In this document: one piece after another, positions 16,581-25,446 of the stretch
How positions within the stretch are numbered: the first letter of the stretch is position 1
Layout: every line of letters starts with the position of its first letter
Assembly: GCA_016650295.1 (NCBI GenBank)
Contig: JAENWA010000067.1
Coordinates: forward strand, 1-43,270
Length of the DNA: 43,270 nucleotides
Origin: Desulfuromonadales bacterium
GTDB taxonomy: Bacteria; Desulfobacterota; Desulfuromonadia; Geobacterales; Pseudopelobacteraceae
Direction of reading: 5' to 3'
Notes under the pieces: model-generated
Seen by the model: the letters and a program-made list of their open reading frames with translations, nothing else
Database searches by the model: none
Told to the model about the DNA's origin: nothing
Made by a program: the position numbers and the translations under genes

Positions 16581-16664
16581 GACCTGCTCCTTTATGTATG
16601 TATCTACCCTTCATGATACACCCCGGTCTTCCAGCTGACAAAAGGTTTATCCTGTAAACGGCAG

Positions 16665-16799
16665 TTTAACCGCAGAGGACGCAGAGGAAACCAAGATCAA
16701 CAAGCTGTTACAGCAATAACAACAAACACTAAAAAGGGGACATCTTTATTACTAACTGCTTGTTTTTACTCTGCGAACCTCTGCGTCCTCTGCGGTAAA
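16665..16799. repeat. MITE/REP-like element with about 22-bp terminal inverted repeats
   Basis: The left arm at 16665-16687 (core ACCGCAGAGGACGCAGAGG) matches the reverse complement of the right arm at 16778-16799 except for one indel. The interior is 90 bp, AT-rich and non-coding. The outer edge of the right arm, read as GCATTTACCGCAGAG, recurs at 23228-23242. The element fills the gap between the BI-1 gene and the ppc stop; its long stem could also end ppc transcription. Confidence 0.85.
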
Positions 16800-16867
16800 T
16801 GCTTTAAATCAAGCGCATTCAATATCGTAATATCCACACTGTAACGACTCGTTTCGCATCATTTTAC

Positions 16868-19663
16868 TTACCCGGTATTCCGCAATCCTGCTGATATGCC
16901 GCTGATGGTGGCGGCCAGGACGTAGTTCAACTCCTCGCTCTCCTCCCCTGCCCGTTTGCGCCGCAGCAGCTCGATCTGGATCAGGCTGAGCGGATCTACA
17001 TAGGGGTTGCGCAGACGAATGGAGTGCGCCAGGGGGGCGTTGTTCTCCAGCAGACGCGTCTGTCCGCAGACCGCCAGCAGCATGCGCCGGGTGCGCTGGT
17101 ACTCTTCGACCACCAGGCCGAAAACCCGTTCACGCAGTTCCCCGTCCGGCACCAGGGCCGAGTAATGGCGGGCCAGGGGCAGATCGACCTTGGTCAGGGC
17201 CAGTTCCACGTTCCTTAGTAGATCGGTAAAGAAGGGAAAGCCGCGCATCATCTCCCGGAGCTGCCCCAGTGCCCCTTCCCGACCGGCGGCAAAGCGCTCC
17301 AGGGCATACCCGACCCCGAACCAGCCGGGGATCACATGACGGCTCTGCATCCAGCCAAAACCCCATGGAATGGCCCGCAGGTCGGAAAGATCACGGGTGG
17401 CCCCGCGGCGGGCCGGCCGCGAACCGATCTTGGCCAGTTCGAACTCCAGGACCGGCGTCGCCTGCTCGAAATAGGGGATGATATCGGGATTTTCGGCAAT
17501 ATGCTGCCGGTAGCAGGCGTAGGCATCCGCTGACAAGGCTTCCATGGCCTGCTCCCACCCGGCGCCGGTCGGCTGCTGCTCTTGACTGCAAAGCGCCAGG
17601 GACTCCAGGGATGCGGCTACCATCAGCTCCAGATTGCGCTGGGCCAGGGAGGCATCCGAATACTTCCAGTTGATCACTTCGCCCTGCTCGGTAATCTTGA
17701 GTGAGCCGCTGAAGGCCCCGGCCGGCTGGGCCACGATCGCCCGGTGCGTGGGACCGCCTCCCCGGCCGACTGTTCCGCCCCGGCCATGAAACAGCACCAG
17801 CTTTATATCGCACTCAGCGGCGACCCGGTGCAACTCCCGGTGGGTCTTGTAGATCTCCCAGCCGCTGGTGAGCATGCCGCCATCCTTGTTGGAGTCGGAA
17901 TAGCCGAGCATGACCTCCTGCCGGCGGCCCCAGGAATCAAGAAAGGGTTGGTAGCCGGTCGAGCTCCAGAGGGTCCGGCAGATCCGGGGGGCCTGGCGCA
18001 GGTCCTCGATGGATTCGAACAGCGGCACCGGCATCAGGCCGGGGTCACCGCTTGTGTCCGCCGCAACGCGCACGCCGCACAGTTCCAGCAGCCAGACCAG
18101 CGAAAGCGAATCCTGCACACAGCTGGCGCCGCTGATCACATAACTCCGGATAGCCTGCGGCGGAAAGCGCCGCTTCAGTTCGGCTATGCCCCGCAGGGTG
18201 TCAACCAGCTCTGCGGTTGCCGCAGAGGGAGGTGGCGGCAGCACGGCTGACGATTCGGAGCAGGTGGCCGCTCCGGCGGCCAGTTCGGCTATTGCTGTGG
18301 CATGAACCTTGGCGTGCTGGCGGATATCGAGGCTGTGCAGGTGAAAGCCGAAGGTATCGATCCTCCGCAGCAGCGGGTCGATCAGGGAACGGGCCAGCCG
18401 TTCTCCGTCTCCGGCTGCAAGACTCTCCCGGATCAGTCTCAGGTCGCTGCTGAAGCCGTCAGCCGCCGGATAGGCATCCGGGTGATCCGGCAGCCGCAGC
18501 GTCTGGCGCAGCCGATGCAGGATACAGCCGGCCAGGCGCCGGTACTGCTCACATTCCGGGATGACCTCGCTCTCCAGCTCCGGAAGGGCCAGGGTGGCGT
18601 GATAATGCCGCAGCGTCTCCACCACCGGCGGGGATACGGCCACCCGACAGGACGACGGGGTCAGCAGTCGGCGCAGTTCTTCCAGGGCGGCAATGTAGTC
18701 AGCAAGGATGGTTTCGCGCGCCTTTTGCAGGGCTTCGCGGGTGGATTCGGCGCTGACATGGGGGTTGCCGTCCCGGTCGCCGCCGATCCAGGAACCGAAA
18801 CGGACCACGGTCGGCAGTTCGGCGGGGTGCAGGTCCACTCCGTAGACCTCATGAAAGGCAGCCGCCATATCCTCGTAAAGTGCCGGTAACGGCGCGATCA
18901 GCGAATCGGGATAGTGGTCGAGCCCCATCTTGATCTCGTCCAGCACCGTCGGTTTGCGGCGACGCACCTCGTCGGTCTGCCAGAGAGCGGATATTTCGGC
19001 CTGCATGGCGGTCTGCCTCTGCCAGGCCTCGGCATCGGTCAGCGGCAGGCGGTCAAGCGCCTCCAGTTCACGGGCGATGCGGCGGCGCTTGAAGTGGACC
19101 ACCCGCCGGGCCACATCGGTGGGGTGGGCGGTGAAGACCGGCACGACCTGCACCTGGTGCAACCATGACAGGGCCTGCTCACTGCTGATCCCGTTCTGCT
19201 GCATGCGCAGCAGGGTGCCGCGCAGGGAGCCGGGCTTGTCCGCTGCATCGCTCACCAGTCGGGCGGCCCGCTGCCGCCGTTTGCGGTGGTTGGTCTCGGC
19301 CAGATTGGTCAGTTCAAAGTAGGTGGAGAAGGCCTTGACGATCTGGTAGGCCTCGGCCACGCTCATCCTGCCGATAATCCCCTCCGCCCTCTCCTGTAGT
19401 TCCCGCTCGCCCGGAAAATCAAGGCAGGCCTCCCCCTGGTTGTCGTTCAACTGCCGGTGTTGAATCGCCAGGTGACGGAGCTCCTCCTCGGCCAGATAGG
19501 CCTGCTCTCCGGCCTGCACCCTGATGACCATTCCCAGCAGCCGCCCCAGAGAGCGGACATCCCGCCGCAGTGGAATTTCCCTGTCCGCACCTTCCAGACT
19601 GATAAGTTCCGCCAGCCGGGCAGACTGATCAGTGGCTTTCCAGAACAGTTCTCTATCCATCAT
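16868..19663 (-). CDS. ppc: Phosphoenolpyruvate carboxylase
   Basis: This 931-residue cytoplasmic enzyme adds bicarbonate to phosphoenolpyruvate, giving oxaloacetate to refill the TCA cycle. Length is normal for the bacterial type. Key motifs are VFTAHPTDVARR (catalytic H180), FGSWIGGDRDGNPHV, GYSDSNKDGG, VLFHGRGGTVGRGGGPTHRA and the conserved C-terminal end LRNTG. The start lies in tandem ATGs at 19663/19660, with AAGGAA about 8 bp upstream of the first. The first 11 bp overlap the VF530 gene, so the two are translationally coupled. It is the last gene of the pyrF-rlmB-DUF4388-VF530-ppc run. Confidence 0.97.
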   Translation of the reverse strand: MMDRELFWKATDQSARLAELISLEGADREIPLRRDVRSLGRLLGMVIRVQAGEQAYLAEEELRHLAIQHRQLNDNQGEACLDFPGERELQERAEGIIGRMSVAEAYQIVKAFSTYFELTNLAETNHRKRRQRAARLVSDAADKPGSLRGTLLRMQQNGISSEQALSWLHQVQVVPVFTAHPTDVARRVVHFKRRRIARELEALDRLPLTDAEAWQRQTAMQAEISALWQTDEVRRRKPTVLDEIKMGLDHYPDSLIAPLPALYEDMAAAFHEVYGVDLHPAELPTVVRFGSWIGGDRDGNPHVSAESTREALQKARETILADYIAALEELRRLLTPSSCRVAVSPPVVETLRHYHATLALPELESEVIPECEQYRRLAGCILHRLRQTLRLPDHPDAYPAADGFSSDLRLIRESLAAGDGERLARSLIDPLLRRIDTFGFHLHSLDIRQHAKVHATAIAELAAGAATCSESSAVLPPPPSAATAELVDTLRGIAELKRRFPPQAIRSYVISGASCVQDSLSLVWLLELCGVRVAADTSGDPGLMPVPLFESIEDLRQAPRICRTLWSSTGYQPFLDSWGRRQEVMLGYSDSNKDGGMLTSGWEIYKTHRELHRVAAECDIKLVLFHGRGGTVGRGGGPTHRAIVAQPAGAFSGSLKITEQGEVINWKYSDASLAQRNLELMVAASLESLALCSQEQQPTGAGWEQAMEALSADAYACYRQHIAENPDIIPYFEQATPVLEFELAKIGSRPARRGATRDLSDLRAIPWGFGWMQSRHVIPGWFGVGYALERFAAGREGALGQLREMMRGFPFFTDLLRNVELALTKVDLPLARHYSALVPDGELRERVFGLVVEEYQRTRRMLLAVCGQTRLLENNAPLAHSIRLRNPYVDPLSLIQIELLRRKRAGEESEELNYVLAATISGISAGLRNTG

Positions 19664-19892
19664 GATTGGTTCCTTCCATCTTCCACAGCAGGTACAACGC
19701 CTCGACCTTATCCCTGGCCCAGGGAGTTCGCCTCAGAAACTTCAGGCTGGAGTTGATGCTCGGGTCATGGGTAAAACAGCGGATTTCGATGCGCCGGCCC
19801 AATTCCTCCCAGCCATATTCGGCCTCCAGTTCGGTCACAATCGTCTTCAGCGTAATCCCGTGCAGGATATCGGTGGGTTGTTGGTCGCTCAT
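19653..19892 (-). CDS. VF530-family (DUF2132) DNA-binding protein
   Basis: This 79-residue protein matches the VF530 family along its length: LHGITLKTIVTELEAEYGWE, IRCFTHDPSINSSLKFLRRT and PWARDKVEALYL. The family forms a compact helical fold and binds DNA, but its role is not established. It overlaps ppc by 11 bp and follows the DUF4388 gene by 9 bp. A functional link with PEP carboxylase is not implied by known biology. Confidence 0.92.
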   Translation of the reverse strand: MSDQQPTDILHGITLKTIVTELEAEYGWEELGRRIEIRCFTHDPSINSSLKFLRRTPWARDKVEALYLLWKMEGTNHDG

Positions 19893-19901
19893 GCCCGGTT
19901 C

Positions 19902-21710
19902 CTATTTTGCTGTTGCATCCATGATGGATTTCAGCTTCTGACGATAGGCCGAAACGCTGATCTGAGCGGTGGTGTATTGTTGCAGTGCTTCAACAAAGTG
20001 AAGGGATGGAAACCGAGCTATTTCCGGCCCGAAATCGGCATAGATGAACGCTGCAACCGTGTTTCCGCGTATGAAGGGGAAGAGCAGTATTTCCGGGCTT
20101 TCCGGCCGGCCGATGGTACGGTACAGCTCATGCGGACAGGTCGAATCGCTATAAAAACCATAGTACATTTGGCCGGATTTGACGATATCCTCAAAAACCT
20201 GTTGATCGTCAAGCGGGATACGCAGCTTGGCAAGCGGCGTGATCCCCTCGGCTTTGGCCCCCTTGACCCCGAAAGAGTGTTCCGCGGCAAGCTCGCCGCC
20301 TTCCACGGTAAAGACAATTGCCCTCTCGAAGGAATCGGCCAGAAATTCAAGGATGGCAACCGATATCTCTGAACGTGTCTTGCAACCGCACAAGCGGGAG
20401 ATGCAGCTGAAAAAGCGCTGATCATCGCCGCTGCTGTTTTCCAACGAAAGGGTCCTGAGAAAAGCCCCCAACTCCGAGCAGAATACCAGTGCCTGTTGCA
20501 CCGCGGTCGCCTCCGAACATTCCTTGCAGGGGCGCGGGATGAGAGATCGTACCCCTGAACCAAGCGCCTGCAGGCCCTGCGCATCCCAGAAGCGCGCACA
20601 GGCCAGCAGAACAAGAGATGCCTGCGGGTATTTCTTCTGCAACTCCCGGCAGATCCGGACCGTATCCTGACGGGATTCGTCATGGGGTACATCCAGAAAA
20701 ATAACCAGATGCAAGGTCTGGCACATCAGCAGCCTGATATTTATGTCAAGTGTGGCGATATTGTCGGTTGAAACCGCATAAACACCTTGCTGGGAACAGG
20801 CGGATCGAACCATGGTCGAGAGCGGCTCTGACGGAGTAATCACTATCACCGCAATGGATGGAGGGGCAGCCGTTACACTTTCTTCCAGTTTGGAACCCGC
20901 CATAAACGCGAATAACTGTTTTTTCTGATCATTCGCGGCAGTCGGGAATTCGTCCAGAATCAGTTTCTTGACCGCATCCGGGGTACGGTAGCTTTGATCG
21001 CTGCTGCGCTGAATCATGGTACGCTGTTCATCAAGCAGCAGTTGGAGTGCCGACGAGACATCCTCCTTGTCATAGCCGGATGAAATGGCGGGTTTGTTGC
21101 CGCCGGGTTTTTCCGCGTCCAGATCCAGGTTACTGACCCCGGCAATACTCAGGATCTCTTCCATGGTGCCGTCACGCACCTTTTCATCAAAGATTCGCAG
21201 TGATTCCATCAGGATCCCCTGGGCATTCAGCAGGATTCTTTGCGGAAACTTTGTCCGGGAAAAACAGTAGCTGCCGGTATTGTCGCTCCTGGCGATTTCC
21301 AGTGAAAACTGCCCCTCTTTCCAGGTTAGCACCTCGACGATGGTCATCTCGATCAAGGATTCTATGCCGTTATAGGCAGCTGTTTCATCGACCAGGTCAT
21401 GTTCCAGCATGGTGATGACCAACGGCTTGCGGTCATCACCGGCGTTGTTCTGGATATCCAGGGCCCGGGCCAGTTGTTCTTCCGTAATGGCGCCGGCACT
21501 CAGCAGAACCTGTCCGATCCGTACCCGGTTATTGAGGTAGTTGGCACTGACCAGATCACCATCATGGAACACCAGCTGGCTCTCCCCTTTTGCGCTGGAG
21601 AGCCGCAATATTCCGCTTTTTCTGGCGCCATTCAGCAACTGAATGACGTCTATTATCGGGAAATGTTCCAGGTTGCCTTGTAATGACATATCTTGATCAC
21701 CGGAAGACAT
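19902..21710 (-). CDS. DUF4388 (PATAN-like) domain protein
   Basis: This 602-residue cytoplasmic protein has an N-terminal DUF4388 domain (about residues 8-190: LQGNLEHFPIIDVIQLLNGA, SGILRLSSAKGESQLVFHDG). Such domains are found in gliding, stress and two-component proteins of delta-type bacteria. The middle part (about 280-400) has a receiver-like alternation (IAVIVITPSE to LVLLACARFWD). The last 200 residues look like a GAF-type sensor fold, not firmly. There is no kinase or diguanylate cyclase motif. Starts at 21710 or 21689 are possible; I chose 21710 because it sits 4 bp after the rlmB stop, though neither has a good ribosome-binding site. The open frame upstream to 21755 overlaps rlmB and is unlikely to be used. 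Confidence 0.85.
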   Translation of the reverse strand: MSSGDQDMSLQGNLEHFPIIDVIQLLNGARKSGILRLSSAKGESQLVFHDGDLVSANYLNNRVRIGQVLLSAGAITEEQLARALDIQNNAGDDRKPLVITMLEHDLVDETAAYNGIESLIEMTIVEVLTWKEGQFSLEIARSDNTGSYCFSRTKFPQRILLNAQGILMESLRIFDEKVRDGTMEEILSIAGVSNLDLDAEKPGGNKPAISSGYDKEDVSSALQLLLDEQRTMIQRSSDQSYRTPDAVKKLILDEFPTAANDQKKQLFAFMAGSKLEESVTAAPPSIAVIVITPSEPLSTMVRSACSQQGVYAVSTDNIATLDINIRLLMCQTLHLVIFLDVPHDESRQDTVRICRELQKKYPQASLVLLACARFWDAQGLQALGSGVRSLIPRPCKECSEATAVQQALVFCSELGAFLRTLSLENSSGDDQRFFSCISRLCGCKTRSEISVAILEFLADSFERAIVFTVEGGELAAEHSFGVKGAKAEGITPLAKLRIPLDDQQVFEDIVKSGQMYYGFYSDSTCPHELYRTIGRPESPEILLFPFIRGNTVAAFIYADFGPEIARFPSLHFVEALQQYTTAQISVSAYRQKLKSIMDATAK

Positions 21711-21714
21711 ACTG

Positions 21715-22464
21715 TCAGGAGTTCGAGACGCCGCGCACACCGCGGGCAGCTTCAAAAAGGGCGACCCCCCCGGCGACCGAGGCGTTCAGCGACCCTACCC
21801 CGCCGTATTGCGGGATCGACATGACCACGTCACACTGTTTGCGGACCAGCGGGCGTATCCCCTCCCCTTCGCTGCCGGTCACCAGCACCGTGTTCCCCGA
21901 AAACTTGACCCCATAGATCGACTGCCGCGCTTCGCCGTCCAGACCATAGATCCAGTAGCCGGACTTCTTGAGCGTCTCCAGGGTCTGAACGATGTTGGTG
22001 ACCTGCGCCACCGGAATCGTTTCCACGGCGCCGGCCGAGGACTTCTCGGCCGCTGCGGTGATGCCGCAGGCGCGGTCTTTGGGGATGATAACGCCGTCGG
22101 CCCCGGCGCAGGCGGCCGAGCGGATCAGGGCGCCCAGGTTGTGCGGGTCCTGAATGCCGTCCAGCACCAGCAGAAATCCGCTCGCGCCGGTCTGGGTCAC
22201 GGATGCCAGCAGGTCTTCCAGCTCCGTATAGCGGAAGGGTTCCACCTCCAGCGCCAGGCCCTGGTGATGCGACGACGCGCACATGCGGGTCAGATCCTGC
22301 TTTTCCTTGCGATGGACCGCCACACCCCGCTCTTCGGCCAGCTTGATGATCTTTTCCACGCGATGGTCAGTGGCGCTGATCTGCACATACAGATTGAATG
22401 CGCCCCGCGTACCTTGCAGGGACTCCTTGACCGGATTGACGCCGAATATCAGTTCACCTTTCAT
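21715..22464 (-). CDS. rlmB: TrmH/SpoU-family RNA 2'-O-methyltransferase (RlmB-like)
   Basis: This 249-residue SPOUT methyltransferase probably modifies G2251 of 23S rRNA. Its N-terminal substrate-binding part begins FGVNPVKESL, then the knot domain. SPOUT motifs are motif 1 LDGIQDPHNLGALIRSA, motif 2 LVTGSEGEGIRPLV and motif 3 SIPQYGGVGSLNASVAGGV. The rlmB assignment among TrmH paralogues rests on overall length and the N-terminal motif. Its start overlaps the pyrF stop by 4 bp (ATGA), showing translational coupling. Confidence 0.92.
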   Translation of the reverse strand: MKGELIFGVNPVKESLQGTRGAFNLYVQISATDHRVEKIIKLAEERGVAVHRKEKQDLTRMCASSHHQGLALEVEPFRYTELEDLLASVTQTGASGFLLVLDGIQDPHNLGALIRSAACAGADGVIIPKDRACGITAAAEKSSAGAVETIPVAQVTNIVQTLETLKKSGYWIYGLDGEARQSIYGVKFSGNTVLVTGSEGEGIRPLVRKQCDVVMSIPQYGGVGSLNASVAGGVALFEAARGVRGVSNS

Positions 22465-23183
22465 GGGCGCCCCTCCACGATCTCGCTGGAAATCAATTCC
22501 GCTGCCACGGCCGGGTCAGCATCCTTGGCAATCGGTCGGCCGATCACCAGGTAGTCGGCCCCGGCTGACACCGCTTCAGCCGGTGTCATAATACGCTTCT
22601 GGTCGTCAAGCGAGGCAAAGGAGGGCCGGACACCGGGTGTAACGATCAGAAAGTCCGGTCCGCAGGCCGCCCGGATCAGCTCTATCTCCAGCGGCGAAGC
22701 CACCACGCCGTCCATGCCGGCGTTCTGGGCCAGTTTGGCCAGCCGTACGACCATATCCCGGATCGGGTGATCGATACCGACACCCCGCAGGGTCTCTTCC
22801 GTGGAGGAGGTCAGGATCGTCACCGCCAGCAGCCGGGGACGCTGGTCGCCAAACTCCTTGCGTACGGCCGTGGCCGCCGTCTCCATCATCTCGGCCCCGC
22901 CCAGGGCGTGCAGGTTGGCCAGCTGGACACCCAAGCGCGCCGCTTCAAGCATGGCCTTGGCCACGGTATTGGGGATGTCGTGATATTTCAGATCCAGAAA
23001 AACCTGGCCGCCATGGCGCTGGACGGTCCGGACCGCCTCCGGGCCGCAGGAGGTAAAGAGTTCCTTGCCGACCTTGAACATGCCGACCTTGCCGGACAGC
23101 AACCCGGCAAACCGGTCGATTTCCTCCAGGCCGTTGACATCCAGGGCAAATATGATTTTGTTGCGTGCTTCGTCGCGTGTCAT
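22461..23183 (-). CDS. pyrF: Orotidine 5'-phosphate decarboxylase
   Basis: This 240-residue TIM-barrel enzyme catalyses the last step of UMP synthesis. The catalytic D-x-K-x-x-D signature is present as FLDLKYHDIPNTV. The phosphate-binding strands IVTPGVRP and YLVIGRPI are also present. AAAGGA sits 7 bp before the ATG at 23183 and supports this start over one at 23201. It is the first gene of the five-gene run that ends with ppc. Confidence 0.97.
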   Translation of the reverse strand: MTRDEARNKIIFALDVNGLEEIDRFAGLLSGKVGMFKVGKELFTSCGPEAVRTVQRHGGQVFLDLKYHDIPNTVAKAMLEAARLGVQLANLHALGGAEMMETAATAVRKEFGDQRPRLLAVTILTSSTEETLRGVGIDHPIRDMVVRLAKLAQNAGMDGVVASPLEIELIRAACGPDFLIVTPGVRPSFASLDDQKRIMTPAEAVSAGADYLVIGRPIAKDADPAVAAELISSEIVEGRP

Positions 23184-23225
23184 GTATTTCCTTTCAACCA
23201 TCGTATGTATATTTCAACCTAAAAA

Positions 23226-23394
23226 AAGCATTTACCGCAGAGTACGCAGAGTAACGCAGAGGAAAATCAAAGGTTTGTTCTCGTTACGCAGCTCCTGCTG
23301 CGTAACGCAATGGCACGACAAGCTCCAGCTTGACTCCTTTGAATTCGGCAAGCTGAAGCTTGCAAGTCCGGTGCGTTTCCAAGCTAGAGCTTGG
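23226..23394. repeat. Composite repeat region: GCAGAG direct repeats plus four perfect hairpins
   Basis: GCATTTACCGCAGAG (from 23228) copies the outer arm of the element at 16665-16799 and runs into short direct repeats of ACGCAGAGT. Next come CGTTACGCAGC/GCTGCGTAACG (23282-23307, 11-bp arms), CAAGCT/AGCTTG (23319-23332), GCAAGCT/AGCTTGC (23348-23363) and CCAAGCT/AGCTTGG (23379-23394). All four stems are perfect. The region lies between pyrF and the Phd/PIN pair and contains no gene. Confidence 0.85.
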
Positions 23395-23417
23395 TAACGA
23401 GAAGCAACCAAAGCTAC

Positions 23418-23834
23418 TTAAGAAGTTACGTTGGTGTACGGATTCAGAACCGAAACGGAAAACGGGGCAAAATGACGCTCGTTCCGGGTTACCACAACCA
23501 AACCATGATGAAGCGCGGTGGCGGCAATCATCACATCAGCACCGTCATGACCGACGGATGCGGTAAGCTCACCCCAGAGACAGCCGATTTCCGGGGTAAT
23601 CGGCAACACACGATCGCCATAGATTCTCATCAAGGTATCAAACCAGGATTGCAAACGAGCTGCAAACTGCGCATCCCTGGTGCGTTGCACGGCAATCCCC
23701 CGCTGTATTTCGCTGATGGACACCACGCTGAGATAGAGTTGCTTTTCCGGCGCAGACGATAGCCAGGCCAGCACATGTGGATCAGGGGTACGTTTCCGCA
23801 GTTCCGAAATCACCATCGTATCCAGAAGCCACAT
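23418..23834 (-). CDS. PIN-domain toxin (VapC/FitB-like)
   Basis: This is a 138-residue metal-dependent ribonuclease of the PIN family. The acidic residues expected in the active site are visible: D5 in MWLLDTMVISEL, E in the following helix, E in SISEIQRG and D in GADVMIAATAL. The family ending VVTRNERHF is also present. VapC-type toxins cut tRNA or rRNA. The gene starts at the antitoxin stop (TGATG overlap), the usual antitoxin-first order for this family. Confidence 0.92.
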   Translation of the reverse strand: MWLLDTMVISELRKRTPDPHVLAWLSSAPEKQLYLSVVSISEIQRGIAVQRTRDAQFAARLQSWFDTLMRIYGDRVLPITPEIGCLWGELTASVGHDGADVMIAATALHHGLVVVTRNERHFAPFSVSVLNPYTNVTS

Positions 23835-24094
23835 CAGAATTCGACCTCACGGGATTTGAACGGTAATCTCTCAAATTCCCCATCATCCTTGGGAAGCGCG
23901 AGCAGATGATCCACAAAACGCGGCATAGCCATGTCTTTAAGTTTCTCAAGCCGTTCATATTCATCCGCCGCAACAATGACAACCACTTCACGTCCACGGC
24001 GGGTCACATGCTGAGGTTCGCCATGCAGCGCGGCTTCAACTATTTTGCTGAATTGGTTTTTGGCATCCTGCAATTGCCATGAATGAGACGGCAT
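23834..24094 (-). CDS. Phd/YefM-family antitoxin
   Basis: This 86-residue antitoxin has an N-terminal DNA-binding Phd fold (WQLQDAKNQFSKIVEAALHG, then QHVTRRGREVVVIVAADEYE). A C-terminal tail, LPKDDGEFERLPFKSREVEF, should wrap around the PIN toxin. AGGAGG about 8 bp upstream of the ATG at 24094 is a strong ribosome-binding site. Two direct repeats just upstream are likely operators for autoregulation. Confidence 0.92.
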   Translation of the reverse strand: MPSHSWQLQDAKNQFSKIVEAALHGEPQHVTRRGREVVVIVAADEYERLEKLKDMAMPRFVDHLLALPKDDGEFERLPFKSREVEF

Positions 24095-24109
24095 ACCAAG
24101 TCCTCCTAA

Positions 24110-24130
24110 CTAGCCAGTTTACCTAGCCAG
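24110..24130 (-). promoter_or_regulatory. Direct-repeat operator of the Phd/PIN pair
   Basis: CTAGCCAG occurs at 24110-24117 and 24123-24130, 13 bp apart centre to centre, immediately upstream of the antitoxin ribosome-binding site. The position and repetition fit Phd-type operators. The remaining 150 bp up to the Fic gene show no feature I can name. Confidence 0.55.
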
Positions 24131-24283
24131 ATAGTGATGGATTTGAGGTGGTTTGTCAATATTTTGTCTGAGTTATAAGGTCTGCCTGCCGCGAACACCG
24201 TAGTGATTGGGGAAAGCGGGAAAAATCGCTCATGTGCTGCTCCAATCCATATTACCTTTATTATTACCCCTACTAAGAGGTAA

Positions 24284-25330
24284 TTACCCTTTCTTTCCCC
24301 AGCGTGCCGCCGGACCTCGTCCATGACACTCAACGGACCCTGCTGTTTGCTGCTCTCTCAACACACGGCGGATCATATCCCGACTGACTCCGGGACAGGC
24401 TTGCTCCAGTTGTGTCAATGTAAACCCGCCTGAAACGCGATTGATAGCAGTCAGTATCTGTTCCGTCTTGGTGCCGCGTGGTGCCTTGATCTCGCCGACA
24501 CGTTCTGCAAACTCGTGATAAGCCAACTTGAGGATAGAGAGCAGGTAATTGATATACGGCCAGGGATCGTGCTTACCCTCGTGCCATCTTTGTGAACTCT
24601 GTTCAAGTGTCTCATAGTACCGCTCTTTGTTTTGTTCGATCAGTCGCTCAAGGCTGATGTAGCGCCCCACCTCATACCCCAGATGGTAGCACTGCAACAA
24701 GAGGAGGAGCCGGGACACGCGCCCGTTGCCGTCCCTGAATGGATGAATACAGAGAAAATCGAGATTGAAAGCCGCCAGCGCAATCAGCGGATGAATCCAG
24801 CGCTCCTCCAGGCAGTGCTGCCAATCCTGAACCAGGTTCGTGATTGCAGCAGGGGTGTTTTTGGCGGAAACCGTGTGAAACCGTACCCGTTCCCGTCCAT
24901 CAGCAGAGTGCTCGATGATATCGCCATCTTTTTCCTTGTACTGTCCGGCGTCCCAAATCACACCACGAGTCAGCCGGTGAAGCTCGCGGATGGACGCCTC
25001 ATTTATCGGCAATTGAGCGATATTTTCGTGAATGCGCTGCAAGGCATCGCGGTAGCCACGCACCTCTTCCTCGTCACGATCCCGGAACAAAGGCTTTGCT
25101 GCGACCAGCACCTCTTTTACCCGCGCCGGTTCGACCGATACACCTTCAATCCGGTTGGACGACACGGCGCTTTCAATCATGGCGTGCTCTCGTAGCGCCT
25201 TCAGCCTCTGGGGAGATTGCCGCGTGTAAAGCTCCTGCTTGCCACGAAATTCGCCTAGATCGGCGAGATACCAGGAGGTGCCGGCAGGAACAGAAAGATT
25301 TTGTCCGGCAAAATGACGTAGTGTTGTCAT
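24284..25330 (-). CDS. Fic-family protein (class II, with inhibitory helix)
   Basis: This is a 348-residue protein. The Fic core motif HPFRDGNGR at residues 196-204 is complete, with the catalytic His. An N-terminal inhibitory motif SSNRIEG at 57-63 (Glu62) marks it as an autoinhibited class II Fic enzyme. The C-terminal part is a winged-helix-like domain (GGFTLTQLEQACPGVSRDMI). Fic enzymes usually transfer AMP from ATP to target proteins. The gene overlaps by 4 bp the stop of an HsdS tail, an arrangement seen in type I restriction loci that carry a Fic gene downstream of hsdS. Here the restriction genes are gone. Confidence 0.93.
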   Translation of the reverse strand: MTTLRHFAGQNLSVPAGTSWYLADLGEFRGKQELYTRQSPQRLKALREHAMIESAVSSNRIEGVSVEPARVKEVLVAAKPLFRDRDEEEVRGYRDALQRIHENIAQLPINEASIRELHRLTRGVIWDAGQYKEKDGDIIEHSADGRERVRFHTVSAKNTPAAITNLVQDWQHCLEERWIHPLIALAAFNLDFLCIHPFRDGNGRVSRLLLLLQCYHLGYEVGRYISLERLIEQNKERYYETLEQSSQRWHEGKHDPWPYINYLLSILKLAYHEFAERVGEIKAPRGTKTEQILTAINRVSGGFTLTQLEQACPGVSRDMIRRVLREQQTAGSVECHGRGPAARWGKKG

Positions 25331-25446
25331 ACAGCCTCCCCTGTAGCGATTGCTGCAACTGCCGCTGTCGCCAATAACTTACCAGCTATTTTAGCAGAAG
25401 AAAGATGGTGTTCTAGCCTGTCACAGACAGCCATTATTTCATTCAT
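25327..25446 (-). pseudogene. C-terminal remnant of a type I restriction specificity subunit (HsdS)
   Basis: About 39 codons ending at 25327 read MNEIMAVCDRLEHHLSSAK and then an Ala-rich tail. This matches the usual HsdS end, a coiled-coil helix beginning (D/N)-E-(I/L)-M-A-x-C-D-x-L-E. The target-recognition domains are missing and the frame upstream belongs to another gene. Its stop overlaps the Fic start (ATGA), the fossil of an hsdS-fic operon. Confidence 0.7.
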
